From contig JAFRJF010000206.1 of the NCBI GenBank assembly GCA_017432405.1, positions 1-5,560 of the forward strand: a DNA stretch of 5,560 bases, in the 5' to 3' direction. The notes beneath the pieces are model-generated. The model did no database searches. It saw only the letters and a program-made list of their open reading frames with translations, and was not told where the DNA came from. Numbering within the stretch: position 1 is the first letter of the stretch; the number at the start of each line of letters is the position of its first letter. Of the stretch, positions 1-5,560 are shown piece after piece. Both the position numbers and the translations under genes were made by a program. Source of the DNA: Clostridia bacterium. Lineage in GTDB: Bacteria > Bacillota_A > Clostridia > Christensenellales > Aristaeellaceae.

Positions 1-103
1 CATCGCCTCCGCGGCGGAAATGATGAACAACGTGGTGGGCATGCTGCTGGTCATCGGCGCCAACACGATCGCGAGGAAAGCCTCCGATGTGTCGCTCTAC
101 TAA
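1..103 (+). CDS. ABC sugar transporter permease, LplB type, C-terminal fragment
   Basis: This is the last 33 codons of a gene that begins before the window; the reading frame starts at base 2 and ends with TAA at 101-103. The visible protein ends with a hydrophobic stretch (about VVGMLLVIGAN) followed by a short basic tail, TIARKASDVSLY. A last membrane helix followed by N-x-(I/L)-(S/A)-(R/K)-K and a final S-L-(W/Y) is the usual ending of LplB-type permeases (COG4209, MalF-like partner in LplABC systems). It lies 15 bases before an LplC-type permease, which is the standard B-C order in these operons, so it is most likely the other half of the transmembrane channel. The EAA loop and the other membrane helices lie outside the window. 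The assignment rests on the short C-terminus plus context, not on a full domain. Confidence 0.85.
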   Translation, partial: IASAAEMMNNVVGMLLVIGANTIARKASDVSLY

Positions 104-106
104 AAT

Positions 107-113
107 GAGGAGA
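107..113 (+). promoter_or_regulatory. Ribosome binding site of the second permease
   Basis: GAGGAGA lies six to seven bases before the ATG at 119 and just after the TAA of the preceding permease. It supports the ATG at 119 as the start and shows close coupling of the two permease genes. Confidence 0.75.
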
Positions 114-118
114 CAGCC

Positions 119-1009
119 ATGAAAAGACAACTTGAGATCTCCGAGTTGATCTTCAAGATCATCAGCTACGTGCTGCTGACCGTGTTTGCGCTGGCCTGCC
201 TCTATCCCTTCGTGTACGCCATCTCCGCAGCCATCAGCGGCCGCGCCGCAGTGGAAGCCGGCCAGATCGCACTCTTCCCCAAGGACATCCAGTTCGACGC
301 CTTCCGGCGCATGTTCAACGACAACATGTTCTGGAACGCCTACTCCAACACCCTGTTCATCACCTTCTACGGCACCGTCTGGGCGCTGTTCTACTCCATC
401 CTCGGCGGCTACGCCCTGTCCAAGAAGAGGCTGCTGTTCCGCAAGCTCTTCAACTTCTTCCTGGTCTTCACCATGTGGTTTGCCGCCGGTATCGTTCCCC
501 AGTATCTGAACTACTTGAGCACCAAGACCGTTTTCAATACCCTGGGCATCACCGACGACAAGTGGCTGGTGGTCATCGCCATGGGTATGGCGGCCATGAA
601 CATCATCCTGCTGCGCAACGCCTTTGAGGGCGTGCCCAGCGAGATCGAAGAGGCGGCGATCGTGGACGGCGCCAGCGAGTTCCAGGTGCTCACCAAGGTA
701 TACCTCCCCATGTGCAAATCCACCATCGCGACGGTGGCCCTGTTCTTCGGCATCTCCCGTTGGAACGGCTACTTCTGGGCTCGCCAGATGATCTCCAACT
801 CCAACGAGCACCCGCTGCAGGTCTTCATCCGTCTGCGTCTGGAGGAATTCACCGACGCCGAGTTCATGTCCGGCTGGAGCATGCCCTACGCCTCCGACTC
901 GGTGATCTACGCGCTGATCGTCTGCTCCATCGTGCCCATCCTGATCATCTACCCCTTCATCCAGAAGTACTTCGCCAAGGGCACCAACGTGGGCGGCGTG
1001 AAAGAATAA
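119..1009 (+). CDS. Carbohydrate ABC transporter permease, LplC/YtcP (MalG-like) family
   Basis: Inner subunit of an ABC importer; it pairs with the LplB-type permease upstream to form the transmembrane channel. The 296-residue length is typical for the family (COG0395). Six hydrophobic segments are visible at about residues 11-35, 77-100, 108-127, 148-168, 200-218 and 262-282. The cytoplasmic EAA loop, which docks on the ATPase, is at residues 178-197: E178-A179-A180, then G184, then V194-Y-L196-P197, matching EAA-x3-G-x9-I-x-LP with Val for Ile. The protein ends YPFIQKYFAKGTNVGGVKE, close to the usual LplC ending (YPFxQKYFxKGxxxGxVK). The ATG at 119 has a good ribosome site and starts 15 bases after the previous stop, so both permeases are surely cotranscribed. 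What is transported is not shown by the sequence; oligosaccharides are the family norm. No truncation or missing key residues were seen. Confidence 0.95.
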   Translation: MKRQLEISELIFKIISYVLLTVFALACLYPFVYAISAAISGRAAVEAGQIALFPKDIQFDAFRRMFNDNMFWNAYSNTLFITFYGTVWALFYSILGGYALSKKRLLFRKLFNFFLVFTMWFAAGIVPQYLNYLSTKTVFNTLGITDDKWLVVIAMGMAAMNIILLRNAFEGVPSEIEEAAIVDGASEFQVLTKVYLPMCKSTIATVALFFGISRWNGYFWARQMISNSNEHPLQVFIRLRLEEFTDAEFMSGWSMPYASDSVIYALIVCSIVPILIIYPFIQKYFAKGTNVGGVKE

Positions 1010-1075
1010 GGAATTCCCGGGAAGTCCGGAAACCATATTTCAACCAGGTTAACTATTTATTTAAGGAGGAACCCA
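1010..1075 (+). other. Leader gap before the binding-protein gene
   Basis: This 66-base gap is long compared with the other gene junctions in the operon. Its first part holds nested palindromes, GGAATTCC at 1010-1017 and TTCCCGGGAA at 1014-1023. A weak hairpin is also possible (1014-1020 with 1026-1031, one bulged C, loop GAAGT). The second part, about 1031-1062, is clearly AT-rich, unlike the coding sequence on either side. There is no T-run after the hairpin and no convincing -35/-10 pair with a 16-18 base spacer. It may be an unstructured, easily translated leader for the strongly expressed binding protein. Confidence 0.4.
1063..1070 (+). promoter_or_regulatory. Strong ribosome binding site of the binding protein
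   Basis: AAGGAGGA is a near-perfect Shine-Dalgarno sequence five bases before the ATG at 1076. It decides for this start over the in-frame ATG at 1085 (Met4) and fits the high expression expected of a solute-binding lipoprotein. Confidence 0.85.
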
Positions 1076-3286
1076 ATGAAAAGCATGAAGAGAATCATCG
1101 CTCTGCTGATGGCCGTTCTGATGCTCGCTGCGCTGACCGCCTGCGGCAACAAGATCGACGTGGACCAGTACGAGCAGCCCAAGGCCGAGGAGAAGCCCGC
1201 GGCCTCCGCCACCGAATCCGCTCCTGCCGACGGCGCCGCTCCCGCTGAGGGCGAGACCGCCGCTGCCCCCGCGGAGCTGAGCTATGCCGAGGGCACCGTG
1301 CTGCGCATGGCCACCGGCTACAACTCCGCCAAGACCGGCCTGTTCTTCGACGCTGAGGTCGCCGGTGAGGGCGTTACCCTTGCCAACGGCGTGACCTACA
1401 ACGCCGGCGACCTGAAGCCCACCTGGGTCGAGGTCGAGAACATCCTGGGCGTGAAGTTCGAGAACCAGTATCAGGGCAACAGCGCCGCCAAGGAATTCGA
1501 GTACTGGAGAGAGCGCATGGCCGACGTGGACATGGTCTCCGGCACTGCCAGCGGCCTGACTGAGTTCGGCGAGCAGGGCGTTGTGGTGAACATCGCCGAG
1601 TACCTGGATCAGATGCCCAACTTCAAGGCCTATCTGGACCAGAACCCCATCGTTCGCCTCTCCATCACCGGCAACACCTCCACCGGCGCCATCTACTTCA
1701 GCCCCTACTTTGACGGCGTGAACGACATCGAGCGTATGCCTCTGATGCGCGTTGACATGGTCAAGAAGCTGCTGGACGGCGAGGGTGAGTTCACCGCCGA
1801 GAAGTCCAACAACACCGCCGCCCCCGTGTACCAGCCCTACATGCCCACCTCCGGCAAGATCGACATCGAGACCGTGAAGGCTGACGGCTCCGGCACCGAG
1901 ACCGTGACCAAGGATTATGACGCCGGCGGCAACATCATCGCCAAGATGAACGAGGCCGGCTCCATCGACGGCGTGACCGCTGTCAACATGCTCCGCACCT
2001 ACATCGACGAGACCTACAACGGCTACTACGGCACCCAGCGCTCCGACCTGTTCTGCGGCCAGAACGCCTGCTGGGACGCTGACGAGCTGGTGGCCCTGCT
2101 CCGCTGCGTGGTGGCCAACCCCCAGACCCTGAACGGCACCGATTCCATCCAGGGCCTGTTCGCCCGCGAGGACGACAACAACCAGCGCCGCGTTGACATG
2201 TTCCGCTTCGCCGGCCACCTCTTCGGTGTGCGCGGCCTGGAGTCCCGCCAGGATTACCTGTACTTCGGCGTGGACGGCACCCTGAAGGACGCCCGTCAGG
2301 ATCCCGAGACCTTCAAGGCTCTGGAGCGGATGAACGCCCTTGGCCAGGAAGGCCTGCTCTCCGTGAACTTCATGCAGAACGCCGCCGGCAAGACCGAGGA
2401 CTACCTGCGTGACGACCTGGCCTTCATGCACTACGACTACAACCAGACCCAGACCCTGTTCAACGATCCCAGCAAGGGCATCTTCGATGAGGGTGAGTGC
2501 TACATGGCCGTTATGGTTCCCGTGGCCTGCTGGCAGGACGGCACCGAGGGCGGCAACTACATGCGCTGCACCGAATCCTGGCGTTCCGTCAAGACCGACG
2601 GCTGGGGCATCTCCGCTGCCGGTGTTGCCGGTAACCCCGACAAGCTCAACGCCGCTCTGAAGCTCATCGACTATGCCTACTCTCCCGAGGGCATGATCCT
2701 CATGAGCTACGGCCCCAAGGAGTTCATCAAGACCAATGCCGACGGCAGCTACGTGACCTTCCTCTTCAACGGTCAGGAGATGCCCGAGATCGCCGACGCC
2801 ACCCGCGCTGAGCTGTGGGAGAAGGCCGGCGGCAACTACACCAACTACGCCCGTCAGTTCCTGGGCTCCACCCTGAGCTTTGCCAAGAGCCAGGCCTTTG
2901 AGTATCAGTGCACCAGCGAGATCGGCCGTCTGGGCGCCGGCTACATCTCCAACGCCATCGCCCTGGGCACCATCAAGCACCCCATCCTTGCCGTTACCGA
3001 CAATCCCTGGTACATGTCCGTCCCCACCGTGCTGCCCAACACCAAGGCTGAGAACGACATGATCAACACCTTCACCCAGCTGAGCACCAACGGCAAATTC
3101 AACGCTGCCAAGGGCGGCGAGAACCTGTTCGTCAACCAGATCGTCAGCGGCTATGTCGAGGAAGGCATGGGCAATGCCGAGGCTGCCGCCAGCGTGATCA
3201 CCAGCGAGTGGGGCGGCCAGCAGTACCTGGCTCTGAAGCAGCAGGCCTGGGACCGTCTGCTTGTCTACTACAACGCCCTCGGCTAA
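1076..3286 (+). CDS. Extracellular solute-binding lipoprotein of ABC sugar importer (LplA-like), enlarged
   Basis: Captures the solute outside the cell and delivers it to the permease pair. Residues 1-22 are a lipoprotein signal peptide (basic MKSMKR, hydrophobic core) with lipobox L20-T-A-C23; C23 would be lipidated, anchoring the protein to the membrane. Residues about 38-67 are an Ala/Pro/Glu-rich low-complexity tether. LplA/COG1653-like features follow: EYLDQMPNFKAYLDQNP at 175-191, a DELVALLR helix at 337-344 with a downstream N-x-x-T/N-G-x-D pattern, YLYFGVDGTLKDARQDPETF at 394-413, DGWGIS at 508-513, and a C-lobe helix DYAYSPEGMILMSYG at 532-546. At 736 residues it is clearly longer than the usual roughly 500-560. 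Much of the extra length seems to be an insertion between about 235 and 320 plus the tether. Seven cysteines besides C23 are present (327, 332, 344, 475, 485, 498, 612). Codons are strongly biased to GC-ending preferred forms, consistent with high expression. The substrate is unknown; the family call is firm. Confidence 0.92.
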   Translation: MKSMKRIIALLMAVLMLAALTACGNKIDVDQYEQPKAEEKPAASATESAPADGAAPAEGETAAAPAELSYAEGTVLRMATGYNSAKTGLFFDAEVAGEGVTLANGVTYNAGDLKPTWVEVENILGVKFENQYQGNSAAKEFEYWRERMADVDMVSGTASGLTEFGEQGVVVNIAEYLDQMPNFKAYLDQNPIVRLSITGNTSTGAIYFSPYFDGVNDIERMPLMRVDMVKKLLDGEGEFTAEKSNNTAAPVYQPYMPTSGKIDIETVKADGSGTETVTKDYDAGGNIIAKMNEAGSIDGVTAVNMLRTYIDETYNGYYGTQRSDLFCGQNACWDADELVALLRCVVANPQTLNGTDSIQGLFAREDDNNQRRVDMFRFAGHLFGVRGLESRQDYLYFGVDGTLKDARQDPETFKALERMNALGQEGLLSVNFMQNAAGKTEDYLRDDLAFMHYDYNQTQTLFNDPSKGIFDEGECYMAVMVPVACWQDGTEGGNYMRCTESWRSVKTDGWGISAAGVAGNPDKLNAALKLIDYAYSPEGMILMSYGPKEFIKTNADGSYVTFLFNGQEMPEIADATRAELWEKAGGNYTNYARQFLGSTLSFAKSQAFEYQCTSEIGRLGAGYISNAIALGTIKHPILAVTDNPWYMSVPTVLPNTKAENDMINTFTQLSTNGKFNAAKGGENLFVNQIVSGYVEEGMGNAEAAASVITSEWGGQQYLALKQQAWDRLLVYYNALG

Positions 3287-3324
3287 GCTAACCCTTTTCC
3301 GCGCAACAGTTTGAACGCAGATGA

Positions 3325-3373
3325 ACAGCTCCCTCTCTTTCCTGAGGCCTGATCCTCAGGAAAGAGGAGCTGT
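3325..3373 (+). promoter_or_regulatory. Long intergenic RNA hairpin after the binding-protein gene
   Basis: The left arm 3326-3347 and right arm 3354-3372 are complementary over 13 inner base pairs (CTCTTTCCTGAGG with CCTCAGGAAAGAG) and 6 outer pairs (CAGCTC with GAGCTG). An additional A3325-U3373 pair closes the base. The only interruption is a three-base bulge, CCT, in the left arm. The loop is CCTGAT. No T-run follows, so it does not look like a standard intrinsic terminator. It ends five bases before the ribosome site of the next gene. Hairpins after binding-protein genes are known in other ABC importer operons to protect the upstream mRNA from 3' exonucleases, giving more binding protein than membrane subunits; that role here is inferred. 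The right arm also buries a second SD-like AGAGGAG. Confidence 0.8.
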
Positions 3374-3377
3374 CAGC

Positions 3378-3384
3378 AGGGAGG
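3378..3384 (+). promoter_or_regulatory. Ribosome binding site that sets the start at 3390
   Basis: AGGGAGG stands five bases before ATG at 3390. The longer in-frame ORF beginning at 3321 has no ribosome site and its first codons are the hairpin itself, so 3390 is the supported start. Confidence 0.85.
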
Positions 3385-3389
3385 CAAAA

Positions 3390-3980
3390 ATGTACAAAAA
3401 ACAGTTAAAGCTGCAAAAAATCCTCTGCCTTCTGGCCATTGGCACGAGCGTGATCATCTTCCTGTACGCGCTTGGCATCATGACGGATCTGTATGACACC
3501 CTGTATTCGACCATGATGAATCCGGCGGACCTGACCCAGACCGATGTCCCCGGCTCCATCGTCTACTACAACATGCAGACCTTCAACGCATACTTCCTGA
3601 AATGCTCGATCGTCCTGATCCTGCTGGGGTGCCTGCTGTTTATCACCAATACCCATATCCGCAGACGTTACTACATCGGCAACTACATCTCCATTGCCGC
3701 CTTCGTCGTGGCAAACTTCTATGTGGCCATCGAGTCTCACGGCTACATCGAAGCCTACAAGGAGCGTTTCCTGCGCGTGGATTTTGAAGCGCTGCGGAAG
3801 CATGCCGATCTGTGGAAGACCGCCTACACCGATTCCACCTTCTGGTTTGACGCGCACTACGCGGTGTTCGCCCTCTCCCTGCTGGTGTGTGTGGGACTGG
3901 TGATCTGCACGCTGTGGAAGACCCGCCTCATGAAGGAAGAGAAGGCACTGATCGCTCAGGGAAAGGAGGCCACGGCATGA
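3390..3980 (+). CDS. Unrecognised four-helix membrane protein, first of a pair
   Basis: I do not recognise this 196-residue protein. Four hydrophobic segments are visible at about residues 11-31, 69-87, 95-115 and 156-176. Basic residues (KKQLKLQK at the N-terminus, RRR at 91-93, and WKTRLMKEEK at the C-terminus) put both ends and the middle loop in the cytoplasm. Two outside loops of roughly 37 and 40 residues (32-68 and 116-155) remain; the second is rich in Tyr, Trp, Phe and charged residues. It has no lipobox, no EAA loop and no nucleotide-binding motif, so it is not a standard importer subunit. It lies between the binding protein and the ATPase and overlaps the next membrane protein gene by ATGA, which argues for a job in or with this importer, such as an accessory or scaffold subunit or a solute sensor. 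That role is inference from position only. Confidence 0.85.
   Translation: MYKKQLKLQKILCLLAIGTSVIIFLYALGIMTDLYDTLYSTMMNPADLTQTDVPGSIVYYNMQTFNAYFLKCSIVLILLGCLLFITNTHIRRRYYIGNYISIAAFVVANFYVAIESHGYIEAYKERFLRVDFEALRKHADLWKTAYTDSTFWFDAHYAVFALSLLVCVGLVICTLWKTRLMKEEKALIAQGKEATA
3963..3969 (+). promoter_or_regulatory. Ribosome binding site that sets the start at 3977
   Basis: AAGGAGG lies seven bases before ATG at 3977, inside the end of the preceding gene. The upstream in-frame ATG at 3887 has no such site and would encode a charged, non-homologous-looking extension read out of frame through the previous gene. Confidence 0.8.
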
Positions 3981-4465
3981 ACGAGGAAAAAGCCATCCGG
4001 CTTGACAGAATGCGGTTTACCAAGAATTCACTCCCGGCCAGCCTGGCCCTTCTGGCGATCATTTTCAACGTCCTGTACTTTGCAAACATCTACGAATCCA
4101 ACGTGGGCTCCTGGTATTACAACATCCTGATGGGCGCGTCCATCCTGTATAACCTGATCTTCATGCTCGCGGCCTTCCTCAGCTCCGAGGGCATCAAGAA
4201 CTACAAGATCGGCTACGCCTTTCTGATGGTCGCTCTTGGCATCGGCCAGATCATCCGCATCTTCATCTACCCCATGAAGGCCCATGCCGCCACGGTCACC
4301 ATTCAGGAGCAGGCCGTCACCGTGATGGAGACGAAGCAGTTCACCATTTGCGTGGTGTACCTGCTGATCTCCGCCGCCTGCCTGCTGGCGGGCGCCGTGA
4401 TCGGCATCATCCGCAGCAGGGCGCTGCAGGCCCATATGGCGTCTCTGAACGCCCAGGGCGCATAA
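3977..4465 (+). CDS. Unrecognised four-helix membrane protein, second of a pair
   Basis: A 162-residue protein that I cannot assign to a named family. Four hydrophobic segments fall at about residues 19-38, 48-69, 77-98 and 122-145. The basic N-terminus (KAIRLDRMRFTKN), the basic loop at 74-77 and the C-terminal R146/R148 predict both ends inside. There is a very short first outside loop with GSWYYN (residues 44-49) and a second outside loop of about 23 residues (99-121). Its start codon overlaps the stop of the preceding membrane protein gene (ATGA, 3977-3980), the usual sign of translational coupling and often of a 1:1 complex. The layout resembles that of its neighbour, and both carry a Gly-Ser...Tyr-Tyr-Asn stretch just before helix 2, so the two may be distant paralogues forming a heterodimer. 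The ATPase gene follows after 13 bases. No catalytic or ligand motif was seen; a role as an accessory importer component is inferred from context. Confidence 0.85.
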   Translation: MNEEKAIRLDRMRFTKNSLPASLALLAIIFNVLYFANIYESNVGSWYYNILMGASILYNLIFMLAAFLSSEGIKNYKIGYAFLMVALGIGQIIRIFIYPMKAHAATVTIQEQAVTVMETKQFTICVVYLLISAACLLAGAVIGIIRSRALQAHMASLNAQGA

Positions 4466-4472
4466 AGGAGGG
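4464..4472 (+). promoter_or_regulatory. Ribosome binding site of the ATPase
   Basis: AAAGGAGGG overlaps the TAA of the upstream gene (4463-4465) and lies six bases before ATG at 4479. This fixes the ATPase start and shows continued operon structure. Confidence 0.85.
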
Positions 4473-4478
4473 AACGTT

Positions 4479-5560
4479 ATGGCAGAGCTGAAAATCCAGC
4501 ATGTAGACAAGATCTACGACAATAACGTTCAGGCGGTCTTTGACTTCAATCTGGACGTCAAGGACGGCGAGCTGATCGTCCTGGTCGGCCCCTCCGGCTG
4601 CGGCAAATCCACCACCCTGCGCATGATCGCAGGCCTGGAAGATATCTCCGCCGGCCACCTGTTCCTGGACGGCAAGGACATCACCCAGACCCCGGCCAAG
4701 GACCGTGACATGGCCATGGTGTTCCAGAACTACGCCCTGTACGGACACATGACCATCTACGAAAACATGGCCTTTTCCCTGACCCTGCGCAAGGAAAACC
4801 CCAATGTGATCCACAAGAAGGTGCTGGCCGCGGCCGAGATCCTGGGCCTGACCAGCCAGCTGAACAAGAAGCCCTCTCAGCTTTCCGGCGGCCAGAGACA
4901 GCGCGTGGCCATGGGACGCTCCATCGTGCGAAACCCCAAGGTCTTCCTCTTTGACGAGCCGCTCTCCAACCTGGACGCCAAGCTCCGCGGCGCCACCCGC
5001 CGTGAGATCCTGCTGCTGCACAAGCGCCTGAAGGCCACCATGCTCTACGTTACCCACGACCAGACCGAAGCCCTGACCCTGGCGGACCGGATCGTCTGCA
5101 TGTCCATGGGCCACGTCCAGCAGGTGGGCACGCCTCTGGAGCTCTATGACTCCCCGGCCAACCGCTTTGTGGCAAGCTTCATCGGCCTGCCTCCCATGAA
5201 CTTCTTCGACGTCACCGTGCGCGAGGGAGAGCTGGAAGGTCACGGCTTCCGCGTAAAGCTCACCGAAGAGGAAAAGGGCATGCTGCTGCCCTACGCCGGC
5301 AAGGAGATCGACCTGGGCGTGCGTCCCGAGGACGTGATCGGCGGCGGCGAGATCGCCATGAACGTCTTCTCCAACGAGAACCTGGGCATGAACACCCTGG
5401 TCCACGGACACATCGGCCACAGCGACGCGGTGGGCAACAAGATCTCCGCCAAGCTCCGCGGCTGGTATGACTACAAGGAAGGCGACAGCGTTGACATCGC
5501 CTTCAGCCGCAAGCACTTCTTTGACAAGGAAAGCGGAGAGTCCATCGAAAGGAGGAACAA
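4479..5560 (+). CDS. ugpC: ABC importer ATPase, MsmX/UgpC/MalK family, open at right edge
   Basis: Hydrolyses ATP to power the importer; binds the EAA loops of the permeases from the cytoplasmic side. The frame is open for 360 codons to the window end. Motifs in order: Walker A GPSGCGKST at 37-45, Q-loop Q83 (VFQNYALYGHM), signature LSGGQ at 135-139 followed by RQRVAMGR, Walker B VFLFDE at 155-160, D-loop SNLD at 163-166, and switch histidine H193 in YVTHDQTEA. The C-terminal regulatory/TOBE part follows from about 235, with PPMNFFD at 238-244, LGVRPEDV at 279-286 and the usual ending F-D-K-E-S-G-E-S-I at about 348-356. By family length only a few residues are missing. One oddity is Gly89 where most relatives have Pro (LYPHM). 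The ugpC symbol follows the common family name and does not imply glycerol-phosphate transport; msmX would be equally apt. All catalytic motifs are intact. Confidence 0.95.
   Translation, partial: MAELKIQHVDKIYDNNVQAVFDFNLDVKDGELIVLVGPSGCGKSTTLRMIAGLEDISAGHLFLDGKDITQTPAKDRDMAMVFQNYALYGHMTIYENMAFSLTLRKENPNVIHKKVLAAAEILGLTSQLNKKPSQLSGGQRQRVAMGRSIVRNPKVFLFDEPLSNLDAKLRGATRREILLLHKRLKATMLYVTHDQTEALTLADRIVCMSMGHVQQVGTPLELYDSPANRFVASFIGLPPMNFFDVTVREGELEGHGFRVKLTEEEKGMLLPYAGKEIDLGVRPEDVIGGGEIAMNVFSNENLGMNTLVHGHIGHSDAVGNKISAKLRGWYDYKEGDSVDIAFSRKHFFDKESGESIERRN
5548..5555 (+). promoter_or_regulatory. Probable ribosome binding site of a next gene beyond the window
   Basis: AAAGGAGG followed by AACAA is the same kind of site used throughout this operon and falls exactly at the expected end of the ATPase gene. 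With the 5-7 base spacing seen upstream, a start codon is expected at about 5561-5563. If the next bases are ATGA, the ATPase would end in Lys-stop with another ATGA overlap. This is a prediction, since the start lies outside the window. Confidence 0.6.

Noticed and set aside
1031..1062. A sigma-70 type promoter in the AT-rich leader
   Set aside because: TTTCAA and TATTTA-like strings are present but spaced only about 10-14 bases apart; no pair with a normal 16-18 base spacer was found.
712..1248. A 178-codon plus-strand frame bridging the permease and binding-protein genes
   Set aside because: It is Arg/His-rich out-of-frame translation of two well-supported genes and overlaps both.
1061..2980. 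A 639-codon open frame on the minus strand
   Set aside because: It mirrors the binding-protein gene. The strong GC-ending codon bias of that gene removes stop codons on the opposite strand, and the translation is a low-complexity Val/Leu/Gly/Ala/His-rich sequence with no ribosome site or family resemblance.
3325..3385. The hairpin as a rho-independent terminator
   Set aside because: No T-run follows the stem; the sequence after it is TCAGCAGGGAGG and then the next gene, so full termination is not supported, although partial attenuation cannot be excluded.
3321..3389. A 23-residue N-terminal extension of the first four-helix protein
   Set aside because: There is no ribosome site before 3321, and the codons are the hairpin arms; the ATG at 3390 has AGGGAGG at the right distance and gives the expected basic N-terminus before helix 1.
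3887..3976. A 30-residue N-terminal extension of the second four-helix protein
   Set aside because: It lies in the wrong frame of the previous gene and has no ribosome site. ATG at 3977 has AAGGAGG seven bases upstream and makes the typical ATGA overlap.
4407..5516. A 369-codon open frame on the minus strand
   Set aside because: It is the shadow of the ATPase gene, whose plus-strand frame has every ABC ATPase motif. The antisense product has no recognisable features.
1..5560. Mobile elements, CRISPR arrays, tRNA or rRNA genes
   Set aside because: Nearly all of the window is coding sequence of one collinear operon. No repeat arrays, transposase motifs, terminal inverted repeats or cloverleaf-like sequences were seen.

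Overview
The window is the middle of one plus-strand operon for an ABC-type sugar (carbohydrate) importer. The organism is most likely a moderately high-GC, anaerobic Gram-positive Clostridia of the Oscillospiraceae/Ruminococcaceae gut type. This rests on strong AGGAGG ribosome sites, a lipobox solute-binding protein, LplB/LplC-type permeases, GC-ending codons (about 60% GC by eye), and tight gene packing with ATGA overlaps. The lineage is an inference; no marker gene is present.

Layout, all on the plus strand: the last 33 codons of an LplB-type permease (to 103); an LplC/YtcP-type second permease with six predicted membrane segments and a clear EAA loop (119-1009); a 66-base gap with an AT-rich leader; an unusually large (736 aa) lipoprotein solute-binding protein (1076-3286); a gap holding a long, near-perfect RNA hairpin (3325-3373); two small, unrecognised four-helix membrane proteins, translationally coupled by an ATGA overlap (3390-3980 and 3977-4465); and an MsmX/UgpC/MalK-type ATPase open at the right edge (4479 to beyond 5560). 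The last bases form a strong ribosome site, so another gene probably starts within a few bases of the edge.

Together the two permeases, the lipoprotein and the ATPase make a complete importer. The lipoprotein captures the solute outside the membrane, the permease pair forms the channel, and the ATPase dimer drives transport. The substrate cannot be read from the sequence; an oligosaccharide or related polyol/glycoside is the family expectation. The unexplained part is the pair of four-helix membrane proteins between binding protein and ATPase. They match no importer component I know, share a layout and possibly a short motif with each other, and are the best candidates for an undescribed accessory module. 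The hairpin just before them may set their expression apart from that of the binding protein. No mobile element, CRISPR array, tRNA or rRNA was seen.
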